Both the position numbers and the translations under genes were made by a program. Shown piece by piece: positions 35,774 through 49,708 of a stretch of DNA of 64,000 bases (its first letter is position 1; each line of letters opens with the position of its first letter). The stretch is taken from contig VXAI01000138.1 of assembly GCA_013399305.1 (NCBI GenBank), forward strand, positions 1,982,096 through 2,046,095, given 5' to 3'. The DNA comes from Rostratula benghalensis. Its lineage: Eukaryota > Chordata > Aves > Charadriiformes > Rostratulidae. Below the pieces are notes generated by a model. It was not told the origin of the DNA. It saw nothing but the letters and a program-made list of their open reading frames with translations, and made no database searches.

Positions 35774-38700
35774 GTCATATTATCCAGGAAGTCAGAAGCA
35801 AAATGTCTTTGTGCAATATCAAGTGGTGCAGAAGACACCAGTGTCCCTACAGCCCCCATCGCTTGAAAATATGTTAGTGACAGCAAACAGTCCGCTGAGA
35901 CACAGGGCAGGAGGGCTGCTATTTCAGATAGGTTTTTGGTTGAACGTGCCAGTTTTGTCTGAAATGAACCTCCTCAATTCCTGTTGGTCACTTTTTCCTA
36001 GTTGTTGTGAGCAAACATTTGGCAGGGAAAGGAAAACAGATGGTCCTCAGCATATTGTCCTGTTTGCTTTTTCTCAGCTCACTTTCTGGTCTTTTCTTCT
36101 TCCTTTTTGGGCCAGGAATCCACACATCTTTTCAAAAATATATAAAACATTTAATGAATATACCTTTTGCCCTCCAATTATTATGACAATAGTTGGTGCA
36201 GGTATAAGCCCTGTCTTGCATCCTATAACAACACACACCAGCTTTGACCTCTACGGTGAAGGCGGGACTCCAGCAGCAAATCCGCAGGCAATAAAAATAA
36301 GACCACCAGAAAACCAACTATCATTTATTTCTTTTTAAAAGTGGTTCTTTCTTTCTTTCCCCCAGCAGACTTCCCCTGTGTTGAAAGGGATCCCCTGGTC
36401 ACAAGTCAGCAGGCGAGGCTGTCGAAAGCTTTGACAGTCAGTCGAGTGGAACATTACAACACATGGTAGCAGCACGCACCCATGGAGAGTCCCTTCACTG
36501 CATGGACCTCCCTCCAAGACCAACCTCACATCGTTCTTCATCCAGGCCCCCCTCTAATCATTCAGATCCCCTACTTCCAATAGTCCTGACATTGCCTGGG
36601 TCCCCAGATTGCCCTTTTCCACAGGTATTGCTAAAGCAAATAGCACACAGTATTTACTAGGTGCAACACTTTAAATCATATTAATTTATCCAATAAAGTA
36701 TTTATGGCCAATAAAAGTTCCACAGTGGCGTAGCTGGTCCGTAAGGAGGATGAATGAGGGACTTGCATCCTGTCCCAGCCAGACTGTCCAAAGCCCTGGG
36801 AAGAGCAGGGGAGCAGCAGGAGAAACTGGCCCCACAAGGCTCAAATGGGCCATGTGGTGGGATGGCAGGAGAAGGGACACGGCAGAGCTCTCTGACATTT
36901 CTGTTTGAGGTTTTTGACTCGTGAGCAACAAACAAAGCCACATAAATCATTACATTGATGGTTTGTCTGTGGTGGTATTAAAAGTGCCATCAAACAAACC
37001 AAACATAGGCCGATGGTGACTGTGAGGTAAATGCTTAGTTACCCTGCTTCAGGGAATGCAGGTATCCCAAAATGGACTGGCTGTTTCTACGGAAAACATA
37101 AAGCTGTGAGTTCCTCTACATTTCATTGCAAAGGAAATGAAGCATCTTGGCTGGAAAGAGTCACAAAGATTTAGACATCAGTATGAACCCTGATCACAGA
37201 TCAGAATTGGTCTGTGCTGATGGTGAGGAAAGGTGTGTGGAAGGTTTTGCACCCTCCTTTTGAAGCATCTAGTTCTTGCCATCGTCAGAGAGTGTGTACT
37301 GAGCAGGGAGTTCTGCTTTACCTCTGAAGTCTCTGTTACCACTAAACCACAGTCTCAGTTGCTGCCAAAAACATTACAAAATTTTATCACTTTATATGGC
37401 TGATCTAAGGAATGAAAACTATTGACCATAATAACAAGGGGATTTTTTTCAAATATCAGGTGAGCCTCCAGGTTCTTACTTGAACATGAGAAAGCCAAGT
37501 ACTGCTCTGGTCTGAGGGAACTTAATCCTGAAGCACAGCTGTATTTGTCATGCATTATATAGTTTTTAGTCAAAACTCATTCACTTATAAATCTCATAAA
37601 CATTGTTAAGATCAGTAGAAGCTGCTAAATCCTCAGCGTGTTGCCAAGAGACTACTGGATAGAGTATAGACTGGCTGTGTTCCTCTGCAGGGGTCTGTTC
37701 TCACTGTGTTTTTTGGAGAAGGCACCAGCTGCCCAGTCATCACTCCTGGTTGCAGAAGGCAGACGAGTTGTTTACTCTTATGAGGAAAGGAGATGACTAA
37801 GATGGCTTTGTGAAACTGTCACACATCAACATGCATCCCATAAGCTACTCAAACTATGACCTTGGCCAGGTGGCTGACCAAATCTCAGCGTCTCCCATCC
37901 AGATTTCTTTTCAACAGCCCTTCTCCTTGGTTTAGATGGGTGATTCTAACAAGGATTTGTCTTTTTTGTGGTTGCTGCTGCAGAGCTCATATGGCATCTT
38001 CATCTATTTATCTGCTGGTGAATGGATCAGACGTGGTAGCACAGCTAAGTCTTGGGGAATAACAGAAAGCCAGGTTAAAGACTGGTTTGGGTGGGATCCT
38101 TACCTTCTCAGGCCTTGCATGTTTATGCTTTTGATTTTTTGATAGACGCCACTATTGAAGTTCTTGTGCCTGTTATATAAAGTGATTTTCTTAAGCCCAA
38201 AGGGTCTCTGAGTAGCTTCTGGCTTTGGGGATTTCACAGACCTTTCAGGCAATTATGGTTTGGTTTGATCTCCCTTGTTCATTGGAGTCAAAGATAAGGA
38301 ATGAGACAGTTCCAATGGAAATCACCTCCCTGTATACATTAGCTCACTGGAGTAGATAGGAGGCAAATTAGGATACTTAATTGTCTAGGTTGATTGGCAG
38401 CTGAGAGCCCTATGAGTCAATGGGTGTTCCTTAGACTTTTTGGAGACAGCCAGACTTTTGGTGTTTCTGACAGGTATCTGTGCTGCCACTTCCCGGGGAT
38501 GTGGATAGGCACTTGCTAATTTTAGATGGAACATAGAGGAAGAGGAGAAGGTAAGAGACATGAACTCATGGAACAGTTTATGAATTGTCTCTGACATTAT
38601 GTTGCCTAGTCAAGTCTATTTCTTAATCCGTGCTAGTTCTGCCAGCATCTTTCCATGTTGCCACCCAAGTTAACATTCTCCCTCTTTGGAGGTTAACCAC

Positions 38701-39574
38701 TTTAGTGTTGTTGAATGCCATTCTACAACAATGACAGCAGAAGTGGGAGGAGAAGGGCACTCTCACTGCAAATACAAATACATGAGGTTTTTTGTTTGCT
38801 TACTTCTGTTATTTTCCATGCGAATTCTTAGGTGACTTTCCATTTGACATCTTGTGCAGCTCTGGAAGGAGGTTGCTCCAGCAGAACTTGTGCCTGTAAC
38901 ACCACCACCCTTTAGAACAACAAACCCATCACTACGTGTCATTCTAAAATCCCTGACATGGCATGACATAAAGATGAACAAGGGCAACACCCAAAGTTAC
39001 CAAAGGCAGGCTGTGACACAGGGGTTCCTGATGATCCATGGGTCCAGGCTCTCAGCTGGAAGAGCTGCCTCACTTTGTACAAGTCAATACATTTGGCCCT
39101 TGGGAAGCCTCAAATTCTCACATTTTTTCTGTCATACAGACCATTTCAAACTGCAGATGATCCATCTAGATCCATCGACCAAATTTCCCTTGAAATGAAA
39201 TTGTTTCAGCACCTACTGAGCACACACACCACCAGCCCTCAAACAGGGTCCAGCTTTTGTTCCCATGCTCCTTGGGAGAAAGGAAGCCTGTGGCAAAAAC
39301 ATGACTTTTCCATTCCTTTCTGAAAGAATTAGGATTTGCTGTGGTCATTCTTAATTACCTGCAGGCTTTGTGGTTATCTCACACCTTGTCAGACCTGGTC
39401 TACAATGAGACAGAGACCTCTTTTCTGTCAGCTCACGCACCTGGCTCTCAGCCCGATGGGTTTGCAGCTCTGGTTTCTGTCTGTTCCCGTGCTCCTGTGC
39501 AGAAACACGGGCAGTTTCTGCCTGAGAGCAAAGAAACAAAACTTTCCATGACCAGGGAATATTGCCTCAGTTGA

Positions 39575-39607
39575 TGTATGTATGTGTAAGTGTGTGCGTG
39601 CGTGTAT
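39575..39607. repeat. TGTA/GTGC simple repeat
   Basis: TGTATGTATGTG is followed by GTGTGTGCGTGCGTGTAT, which is mostly alternating purine and pyrimidine. Such tracts can favour Z-DNA, but this one is short. Confidence 0.8.
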
Positions 39608-42600
39608 CGACATCTGCAGATCTACTTTCTATTTTTTTAATCAGTTCAGATGCAGGCAAAGGATCCTACACTTCAAGCCGTATGTTCTTGCGTTGTATGA
39701 TGTGATGGAAATTAACACCTTAATATATATGTGAAAAACAGCTCCAATTAGATTTTTTTTTTATTTTACTGTGTTTCCTGCTCCTTATGAGTAAGTGTGG
39801 GTAATTATCTTGGCTCACTTTTTCCACTCCACCCATGCTTAGAGAAAACCTGTTGCAAATTTTCTTGATATTTTGCTTTTTATTCTCCCTCACTTTTTTT
39901 TTTGTACTTTTGTTAATTAAAAGGTTTGCAAATTGGTTTATGTGATAATTATTTTTATTCCTGTTTAGCAACATAAAAGTAGAGATTTATAATGCTTGAA
40001 AAGAGAAATTTAGGTGTCCAACATGATTTTTTTTCTTTTGCTTATAAATTACAAAAAAAATACTTTTTTCCAAAAGCTTATAAAGAACATCCTCATATGA
40101 AAAGGATCAGACCAAATAATAGTAGAAAACTCTGTTGTTCACTACTGAAAGAGCTCCTTTCTTGCCACCTACTATCTTTCAGTTTGCTCTGAATTCTGCA
40201 GCATTCTGGACTTTGTAAGGTTTGTTATGATTGAAACATAAGTCCATATCTACAAATCTACATCATTTTCCCAAAACAGCTATTCTAGAGGGAAAAAAAA
40301 AATCTCTCACCAGAGATTTTCCACGTCCCTGTTGTATAACGCACCCTCACTCCCATCCCTGTGACTGCTCCGTGCCTGGGCAGAAGAAAACTGTCCCCAT
40401 GTCCCTCCTCAGGCAGAGAAACTCATCTCCGGGACACTTCCTTTCTTCCTGGCTCACTTCCCTTCTTCTTTCTTTTTTTTCACCCATGAAACCAAGCAAA
40501 AGCCCTTTGGATTCATTTCAATGCCGGGTTCTTGACTGTAGGACCCAGACCTTGGGAACATACATTTTCTCACCTTTTAGAGAAGATCTGACAAAATGCA
40601 GCAGTACATTGTCAGATAATACCCTTCACTCATGTAACATTTCACACATAAATAGCAAAAAATATAAACATTGACCTCCATGGATCAAATGAACTATGTC
40701 TCCCAGGCATTTCTGCCTGACCTCTGAAACATCCATAACTTTTTTTTTTAAAATATATGTATTCTAACTTCTTAAAGGATTTACTGTTTTTGTCTGGAGA
40801 GGCTTACTCTCTTTTGCTCAACGGACGAGCAGCTCTAATTTTGGCTTCTAGAAGATTTAAAATATTTTTTGAAGGGTGACGTTGGTGTTGAATGGAAATT
40901 GATTGTTCTGTGAATGTGACGTACAGGTGATGGGCTCATATTTCTGGTTTGTGATCTAATGTATTGTGTGTGGCACAGCTCCAGACAACCCCAAATTATT
41001 TTATTTATTCCTTTTTTCTTACTGAAAAGATGGTTGTCAGAAGCACCTGAAGGGTAGGGAGGGAAAAGGCCTGGTCTCTTGAAATGCTGCAGAGGGGTCT
41101 GTGCTGAGGAGTGGGAGGAGAGGAGCTGGAAGGGATGAGACAACCTCTTTGCTGGGGAACCTGAGAACAACGGGGGTAGGAAAAGCAGGGAATCTCGGGT
41201 AATGCTGCAAATTTGGGTAGGCTGGAAAATGAAAGGAATGATAAGGTAGAGCAAAGGGGTGCCTGAGGCCTCATAAAGGTTCTGGATGGAGAAGGAATTT
41301 AATGCAGACATTAGGACAGAAGTTGGAGGTGCTGTGTTCCCCAGAGGGGGTGGTGACAGGAGCCCTGTCCCCGGGGAAAGCAAGAATGCCCAAGAGCCAT
41401 GCAGAGCTGGCAGGAGAGCTGCCTCCTACCTGTGGGAGAGAGGTGGGAGAGCAGAAAAACTGTGCTGAAAATGAAATGCACGAATGAGGAATGACAGAGT
41501 ATTCAACAAGGTTTTGTTTCATGATTCCTTTTGGTCCCGGACACCACGAGTAAAGAAGCATCTTTCTACAAGGATTTCTCACTTTCACTGTTCCCAAATG
41601 TTCCTCTGAGTTTTCTGTCACAGACGTGGCTGGTGTCTACGTACGCCTTCCCTTCCCTCAGCACTTACCCGTCACCCTGGGGCACAAGTAGGCAACTTTT
41701 GCAAGGCCAGAATTAAACACGGCATCAAAGCAAAATTATGCAGATCCTCACCACGAGTAATTAACAGATGACATTTTTGACAAGTGCAAATGCATCATTT
41801 CCAGGAGGAATAGTCTTATGGTTTTCTGCAATTAATTATCAAGCACGAATTTTAACACAACAGAGGAAAAACACCATGTCCCAAACATAACTTGGACCTT
41901 CATAGAAGGAATTTAGAATCTTTAATATGTAAATAATGAATGACTGAAGAGGAAATCTGGCATTTACCTTCCTTCTTATTATAACTCTGTGTGCTCCTCC
42001 AAAGCATTTCCCTCTCAATATCTTTCTTCTGTGACCTTGAAATGCTGAGACCTTTCTTAATTAAAAATTAGAACATGCAAATCTGTTCTAGGATTAGCTG
42101 GAAAGCAGGAGGCAGTCGGGAGAATTTTGAGCTGGGACTTGTTGGGGAGAGGGGGGTTTTCTTCTCTGCCACAGCTTTGCTACCTGGGTGGAGAGAAGCA
42201 GTAGGAAGTCCTCAGCACTTCACAGGATCCGACCCCAATATCCGCGGGCGACGGTGCCTGAGTAAGCTTGTAGGTTTTCCTGAATTACGTTTGGCTGTCA
42301 GCTTTTCTGCTGCAGTCAGCAGGGACTTGTTTTGTCTTGCCTTCCGCCAAAATAATTCCCACAGACAGAGCAACCAGAAAGGTTCAGGTACAGGTTACAC
42401 ACTTCCAGTCATCCAGAAAATTGACAATCGCAACAGGAGATGGATTTGACTGTGTCTCTTGCAGAATATTTTTCTTCATGCTTGAGACGTTAGGCAGACA
42501 TCTCTGAGAAAAAAAAAAGAAATAATAGCAAATCCTTTTGTTCTGCCACTTCCCTTCCTTTGTCAGAGGAATCTAACAGATCCCAGGGAGATTTCATCAC

Positions 42601-42823
42601 CACAGCCACAGTGAGTGTCTGCTCTGGGCAAGTGAGCTCCATCCATCACGAGAGAGGCGAGAAGAAACTGATAGGAAAAATAGAGGCAAAGCAAAACCAA
42701 GTTAGATGCTAGTTCTGGAGACCACAGAGAAACCCCCCGATACTTTTACCCCCTGCATTCCTTTTAATACTTGCTACCATTTCCTGACAATGGGTGGCAC
42801 TGGTTCCCAGTGGCCATTTGCTG

Positions 42824-42854
42824 GAGAAAGAAAAAAAGAAAAAAAAAAAAAAAA
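42824..42854. repeat. Polypurine, A-rich tract
   Basis: The 31 bases are all A or G and end in A16. It is simple sequence; no polyadenylation signal was seen just upstream. Confidence 0.85.
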
Positions 42855-45535
42855 CAGTGGGGAAACCCCAGCCTTAGGCTGGAATTTGATTCATAAAAAC
42901 CAGTGATGGCATTTGCTATGCAAAACTGAAGTGTTGTTCTGTTGAAGGCTCTACTTCATCGAAAGCCTAAAGGAAGAAATCACCATCATCATTCATTATC
43001 ATTTATGTCAATGAAAAGTAGATCTTCTGAAATAGAAATGTCACCTTTGGAGTCCAGCCCTTGCTGTTGCTGCCTGTTGTGTACCCTGCCCTGCTCCTGT
43101 AAAAATGTGTAACATATTCCAGGCTCTGCCACTCAATGGCCTGGCAGGGCTTATGTGGTTTCCTTCCCCTTTGTCTGCCCCAAGTTTCTCTGAAATGCCA
43201 GGAAAAATACTGATCATCACGAGATACAGAAGTGAATCCCGAGCTTATATCTCACTTGGCTGCGTTACTGAGAATTTTCCCGGTGCCGTAAGGCTCCGTC
43301 TTTCCCTGCAGAAATTCTGGGAACAAGGTTGAGCAAAGAACAGCTTAGAGCATGAGTTACGCCATAAATAATTGTTCAGGCTTTAGTGCTTTGTTGAATC
43401 AGGATGTGAAAAGTCAGCTGAGAGAGAATAAAAACCGGCTTTGAAACAAAGGTTTGTTGAGTGAGGTTCATTCATGAAGAGCAAACAATTCCTGAGAATG
43501 GACTATGGTTGTTCCAGTTCTGAATGAGAAATGATCTAACAAATAATGCCTAATCCATGGGGGAGGAGAGGGCTTCAGATATGGAGTTGACATTACAGAC
43601 TCCAGTTCCTTGAGCATCTTATTTGCACGTTAAGTTGTGCCATTTGCCAACTGTAAAATATCACCTTTTTTGATCAGCTGTGTTTCCTGAAGAATCTTCA
43701 CGTTTGCCCTTCAGCAGCAAGAAGGTCCGAGGATCCGAGAGAACTGTATAAATACAACCTGTAACTCACACACGTAACATTGGAGTACAGTCAAAAAAAA
43801 TGGCATAAAGGAAAAGAATCCAATTCAGAATCTGTTGTGGTTCTGTGAAGTTACTGTCAGCTGATGTGAATGGACTCCCTGTAGGAAATACTGTAGGAAC
43901 CAGTTCTTGTTCTTCAGTTGCTCTCAGTAATATTTCAAATCAAATACGGAGCAGATAATATTTTAGTTTCGTAAAGGCTTAACAATTTTCTGGCACTACA
44001 CATCTGAAAAAATTGAACTGCTCGGTCAGGGAGGAACAGCATCCTCTTATGGCAGGAATGTCACCGTCACAGCCCAGCTGCCCTGCAGTCACAGCCTTAC
44101 AGTCATTATCAGATCTTTCTTTCCAACCCTTTCTTGTCTAACTTATTCTAAAGTTTCTCAGATTTGGAACATATACTTGTCACTTCTGAGTCCTTACTGA
44201 TACTCACCTCTCAATCCCTTCAATTTTTATTTTTTTTCGAGTTAGGGTAGATTTTTATAACATTGGGTATCATTTGCTCTATTCTCACCTTGGCTAGAGG
44301 CTTTCTGCAGTAGCCTGGAGCAAGAGGCTTCTCTCCCCTGGCTTCAGAGGAAGCTGTTATCTCCAAAGCCTGAGTATCTTTACTGATCACCTCAGTAAAG
44401 TGCTTTGAAAGCTGCTCATGATGCTGTATCTGCCAAGTAATGACTGCTAGTAGGATTATCCTGTAAGGAGATTTTAAAATAGTAAGGTTTAATGCAATAT
44501 TGCAGCAGTATTATCTAGTGCCATTGCCCAAAATTTCCAGTACAATTTCTACTATGATGCTGGAAAGCCCTCCTCTCACCAAACGCTGAGGTGAATGGGA
44601 GTTTTAACCCTTTTTCTCCTCCTTGGAAAGAGTAAGCTGTTTCTGCCTCTATTCTCAGCAAATTACCACCAGCTACAGCCCAAGATGAAAAATCATCCCC
44701 TTGCTCTTTCACTTGGGAGCCAAAGATCGTTCTTGCCAAGGGCAGAAAATGCCAATTAGCACTTTTTTATAACCTAAGCATTTTATAAGCCCAAGGCCTC
44801 ACCACACCACCGTGAAGCCCTGATTTGCACTTAAAAATATCCCTGGCATGGGTTGCAGTTCTCCCCAGCCCTCCCACAGCTGACCAGGTTTCCTGTACGA
44901 GTGACACTGCGGCTGCCTCGGTGCAGACACCTCAGCTCAAACTTCTTCTGCCCGAGCAGCTTCATGTACACAGGGAGCTGGTGATGCTACCTGAGACCAA
45001 CACCACGATGCCTGTAAGCGTGTTTTCCCGTGGGGAGGGAACCCGAGGGGACTGCACTGGGGAGCAGCCGTTCCCCAGACCAACGAGAGGGGCTCAGGCC
45101 AAGGAATCAGCTTGGGTTAGAGGTTGGGAAATAAGAGGGAGAGTATGGCAGGAGAACAGGCCAGCGGCACTGTGTGGTTGGTGTAGGCCTACGATCTTCA
45201 TCCCAGGGCTTTTTCCTGTTTCTGCAGAATCTTACTTGGGCCTAATAAAATGTGCCAGCTCTCGCTCAGCGTCTGATGCCCTTTGGCCCACGGCCATCAC
45301 AAGAAACCTGTGTCACAACTGTAACAAGGCTGCGGAATTTTCAGACCCAAATTTCACCCAATTAACCACGCTGCTATAAAATGGCTGTTATGATTTCCCC
45401 TTTTTTTCCCCTAATTCCTTCCTGCCTTTCCTTTTCAGAATTTGCATGTCATTACGAGCACGCTTTTAGGCAGCAGCCTTTACTGCGCCAATGGTTGGAG
45501 ACTTATTTTTACTGTTCTTCTCAATTCGGGACATA

Positions 45536-45566
45536 CCCTTTTCTCACTACCCCCTTTTCTCACTAC
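45536..45566. repeat. Two-copy 15-bp tandem repeat
   Basis: CCCTTTTCTCACTAC occurs identically at 45536-45550 and 45552-45566. The perfect copies suggest a recent duplication. Confidence 0.9.
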
Positions 45567-45609
45567 CTCCTAAGCCATTTGTTTCTATTTATTCTGTATT
45601 TACACTCCA

Positions 45610-45641
45610 GAAAAAAAAAAAAAAAAAGAAAAAAAAAGGAG
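45610..45641. repeat. A-rich purine tract
   Basis: A17 is followed by G and a second A run, with no pyrimidine over 32 bases. It is a simple repeat. Confidence 0.85.
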
Positions 45642-48600
45642 CATCTGTAGCGATCAGTCATCCACAAAGAGAAACACCAAACATGTGGTCTTCACTTCCA
45701 CTTCCAATCTGATTGTATAACTCGGGGGAGAGGCCTTATCTACCTGTCTGATCACTATATGATGCCTCAAGGTAGCAAATGGGGCTCTTTTTCACTCACT
45801 CTCCTGTTCAGACCTGCTGCTTTTTGCTCTGTGACATATAATGAATGTCAAGAGAAAATATTTTGCAGGGAAGGGAGTACTTAACCCCACCAATTGATGT
45901 TGCTGCTGCGAATGGCTCAGAAGGGGATTCACCTTCCAACACGGTGCTGCTCAGTAGGTGGCCGAGTAAAAGTGCTGTTTGCTGTCAGGCAGAGGACCCA
46001 AGCTGAGCTCTCGAGAAGTAGAGGAGCCAAATGCTGTTCCTTCTGTGGAAGCCCTGACGTGTCACTTTTCCATGATGCACGTGCCAGAGTAAAGACAGCT
46101 CATGCAAGGACTGGAGGACTTGCTCTAAAAGCTCAGGACGCTGCCAGATGGCACGCACCAAAGCCAGTGTCACCCCAGAGGGCCTTCCTCTAACATATAA
46201 CATTTTATCTCATACGATGTTTTCACCCTTCAGTGTAACCCCAGATGAGGGCCAGTCTCTAGAAGAGTCCTTGTGGTTTCCCCTTAGCAATTTCAACTGG
46301 CTGCAGCATTTGGCCGTTGCCCAGGTCCCTTTCGAGTGACTGGAATCACATCAGACAGAGCACACTGGAGTTCCAGTGCCAGGCGACATGATGAAAAACC
46401 AGAATTGTTATTAGGACAAATCACTAAAAATCAGGTTTGCCTCAATCTGACCAAGATGCCTGGCAGTTTGAAGGACGGCATGGAAATGTCATCCCTGAGC
46501 CAACAAAAGTACTAAAATTAGGCTAGGAGGAGTCTAGTAATTTGTGAGAGTGTAATATGCAAAGTCAATCATGATTAAGGAGCCCTCTCTCTCTGGTGCT
46601 GGCTCTGCTCCTTCCCAAGGACTGCGTGAGACACTGTCCTCTGGCCTGGGAACCAATTTTGTGAGGGCATTAGAGGCTAGTAAACAATAAGGGATAAATA
46701 AATAATTCTTCCCTCCCCCTCTAGGTAATCTGGGTCTGTTTGTGATACCCCAGAGCAGCTGGGTTTGTTTGTCCTTGACAGGATTCAGCAGCATCGCTTC
46801 CATTTCGCAGACTCCCATTTTTCTCTGCTGTATGCTCCTCGCGGTCAGAACTCAAAGAGGCAGCAAGGGAGAATCCACTACCCAAATACAGCCAAAGATG
46901 GGCAAAAAAGAAGTGAGTGAGAAGTCTGTTGCTGGTGTGTTTGTTTAGAACCCTCACTTCGGGGTTTGCCTCTGCTGCAAAAGCAGAAGGGGAAACAAAA
47001 GGGGACGATTAGAGTGGGAACCTCGGGGATTCTTTTCAAGGCATGACAATAGGTAACGAGGCCGGGTCCGGTTCTGAGGTGTGGGATGGCAAGGTATGAA
47101 GTATGGCAGACCTGGGGAACCCATCTGGGTGCAGAACACGGGGGTTGTCTCGAAGACTTGCTGGTTATGACGCGCTCCCTTTATTGCAGCAAATCCTTCA
47201 TAGCTCTTTGCAGTCATTAAGCTAATCTGTGGCAGGAGAGAGGAGGGAATAGAGAGGGAGAACACGGCTGCAGAGAGCTAAGGAAATTACGCAGACACTG
47301 TCCACCCCCAGATCTAACTTTTCCCTTCCATGTGGTTTTGGGATACATGTGGGATTTGAGTTGTACTTGGAAAGCATAATGCTTGTACCAACATCTGGAA
47401 GTATCATAATGGTTGCTGTAAGAATTATTACAGTAGTTGTGGATGAAATTTAGCGCTTTGCAGCACACGCAGCCTAACAGCAGCTTGCTTTAGTTATTGA
47501 AAATATTTTAATGTCCTGAACCATATTTAAACAAAAAGGAAAAAAGAAAGAAAATGTAATCAAGAGAATAGACACTGAGCTCCTCTGTACAGACAGCAGG
47601 AGTTTGAGGATTGGAGGTAGGTCATAAAAAAAATTGAGAGTCAGAAATTTTAGCTCATGAATCAGTTTTATAACTGGGTTCCCTCTTAAGGTTGGGTTAA
47701 GCCACAGAAGCTCCGCTTTCCAACTATTTCCGCTAATTGGGAATGCTTTTTAGTTTGGGTGCTACCACGGGAATCCACTGGTTCTTGTATTCCAATGGAA
47801 ATTAGGAGGAAAAAAACAGGAAAACTTCAGCCCTTAAAACCGATGGGTGCTTTGCAAAACTTCTCTTTGCCACTTCTGGCTCATCTGCGAGGCAGACCCA
47901 TGACAGCTCAGCTCTCGCAGGGACGTCAGGCCTCTCTGCTCTTTGCACATTGATTTGAAAGGCTTGGAAAGGAATTACCAAAGTTGTGAATTGAAGCCAT
48001 TATTTATTACTTGTTCCATTTCTTGAATTCAGGGAGGGATGAGTCTCTCTTTTGCTGTATCCTGACCTCTGTGTTCTCTGAGTGGCCCTGCCACCGGGCA
48101 CCACTGATGTATTTTTGCTACAGGATAGGGCTCAATTGCTCCTGCCTTGAGCCTGGCTGTTCAACTGGTCCTTGGATCGAGGACACACCTTGATGACATC
48201 AATTAATTCTTGTTCACATAAAGAGCCAGGAAGTGCTGGGTGTGTGGCATGGGTTGCTTGATCTGCCCTGAAAGCACCAACATCTGGATGCAAGTTTTCA
48301 GAGGATGGATAGATTTGGAAAGGAATTTTAAATAAGGCCTAACAACATACTCTAATGTGCCATTTAAGGATGTCAGCCTGGCTTTGGTTCTCTCTTCACA
48401 TCTACACACTGTCCTGGGGTGCTCTGAAACTCCTGGGCATCTTACCTGCTCTGAAAAATTGAGAAAGTCTGTTGGATTCCTAGTGGGGGAACTAACTGCA
48501 GCTTGTCTCTGAAGCAAACCCAGCCCTGAATTAAAAGAACCCAAATTAAACCTGTTGACAAAGCTCATTTCTGGCCTCCTGCCACTTCAAACAGGCTGCA

Positions 48601-49687
48601 GGCTGGGGAAGGTGGGTGTTGTTTATCAGAGACACATCTCTTCACGTTTCATAATAACTGCCTTTCAGGAAGAGGTCTAGTTAAAATAATTCCCTGGTGT
48701 ATCCCATAGTGCCGTCTTGCACCCTGGGCTCTTAAAACCTGATTCTGGAAATAAAAAAATAACAAAAAAAACCCACCCCAAAACCCCAAAACTATTCACT
48801 TAGGTCAGACTGAGCCAAGAATGGAAAACTGTCCTAGAGGTGCTTTTGGTTCCAGCAATAATAAGACCTGTCATTTGTTACATGTTAATTGCACGTTATT
48901 ATCTTTTGTAGGTTAAGTCAACCAAAGGTTTCTTGTCTCGTTGGAAACAAAATTGTAATCTTTAATAGGGTTTGCAATGTCAGGTTAGTTTGGGGTGGGT
49001 TTTTTTCGGGTTGTCTTCTGGAATCTTGCACTTAGACCGATTCTTTGCAAATATATCAGATACCTCTTTCCCCATGGAAATGCACTGCGGCTTAAGCTAT
49101 CTTCCATATGATAATCTCAAAGCACAGCTTTGCAAACTTGGAGTGAGTGAGCCTTACAGTTTCCCAGGGGAAAGGTAGATCATAATCCTCAGTTTTGAAA
49201 GATTACCAGAATAAGCCAGTGATGAATCTAGGAAAGGAAACAAGATTTCCAAGGATTGAAGTTGTTCTACCAGCGCAGATAAAACTGAATGCTCTTACCA
49301 AGTACTCTGTAATAGAATTATGATATTGTATAAAACTTTGCTTTATTAAAGAAACATTAGATTTCCTGTTCTCTCCCGCATCTCTCTTTCCCTGTCCTTT
49401 TGCTCCTAACGTGTCTCAAGCAGTTCTCTTCCCCCAGTCTGAGGATGGGGTGGAACTGTCTCTGTCTGTGTCTGGGATTTATCCAGCCTGGGAATCCCCC
49501 GAGCTGATTGACTGGTCCTTGACACTCTTGATCAATCAAATTCTGAGACAAGGGAAGGCAGAGGGTTTGGATGGACTGGGACCTGATTCATTCTTGATGG
49601 GGTTCTAATGATTATCCCTGAATATTATTTGGCTAAAGGTCTGTGTTGAGAGATGGAAGAGGATACTCAGGACTTCTGCATTCAAAG

Positions 49688-49708
49688 CTGAGGAAACTGA
49701 GCCCAGGG
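49688..49708. repeat. Possible MIR/L2-like ancient repeat core
   Basis: CTGAGGAAACTGAGCCCAGG closely resembles the 'GATGAGGAAACTGAGGCCCAG' core of ancient MIR/L2-type elements. The flanks are too diverged to assign a family. Confidence 0.35.

Larger units (their letters stand above)
35774..45535. other. Non-coding unique sequence, no gene seen
   Basis: The longest frames are 40835-41383 (minus strand, 182 codons, Pro/Ser-rich) and 44825-45379 (plus strand, 184 codons); neither has a domain, and both lie in locally GC-richer sequence where stop codons are rarer. A GT/GC-alternating stretch lies at 39575-39607, AT-rich repeat-free sequence at about 39690-40080, and an A-rich purine run at 42824-42854. 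Confidence 0.57.

Noticed and set aside
35741..35930. T21 pyrimidine tract followed by CAG and an open frame, resembling a splice acceptor and exon
   Set aside because: T tracts are common here, the following frame has no recognised homology, and no convincing donor site delimits an exon.
40835..41383. 182-codon Pro/Ser-rich minus-strand frame
   Set aside because: The opposite strand is purine-rich and stop-poor on both strands, which creates long frames without coding function.
44825..45379. 184-codon plus-strand frame
   Set aside because: It lies in a GC-richer patch; no domain, signal peptide or recognisable splice context is present.
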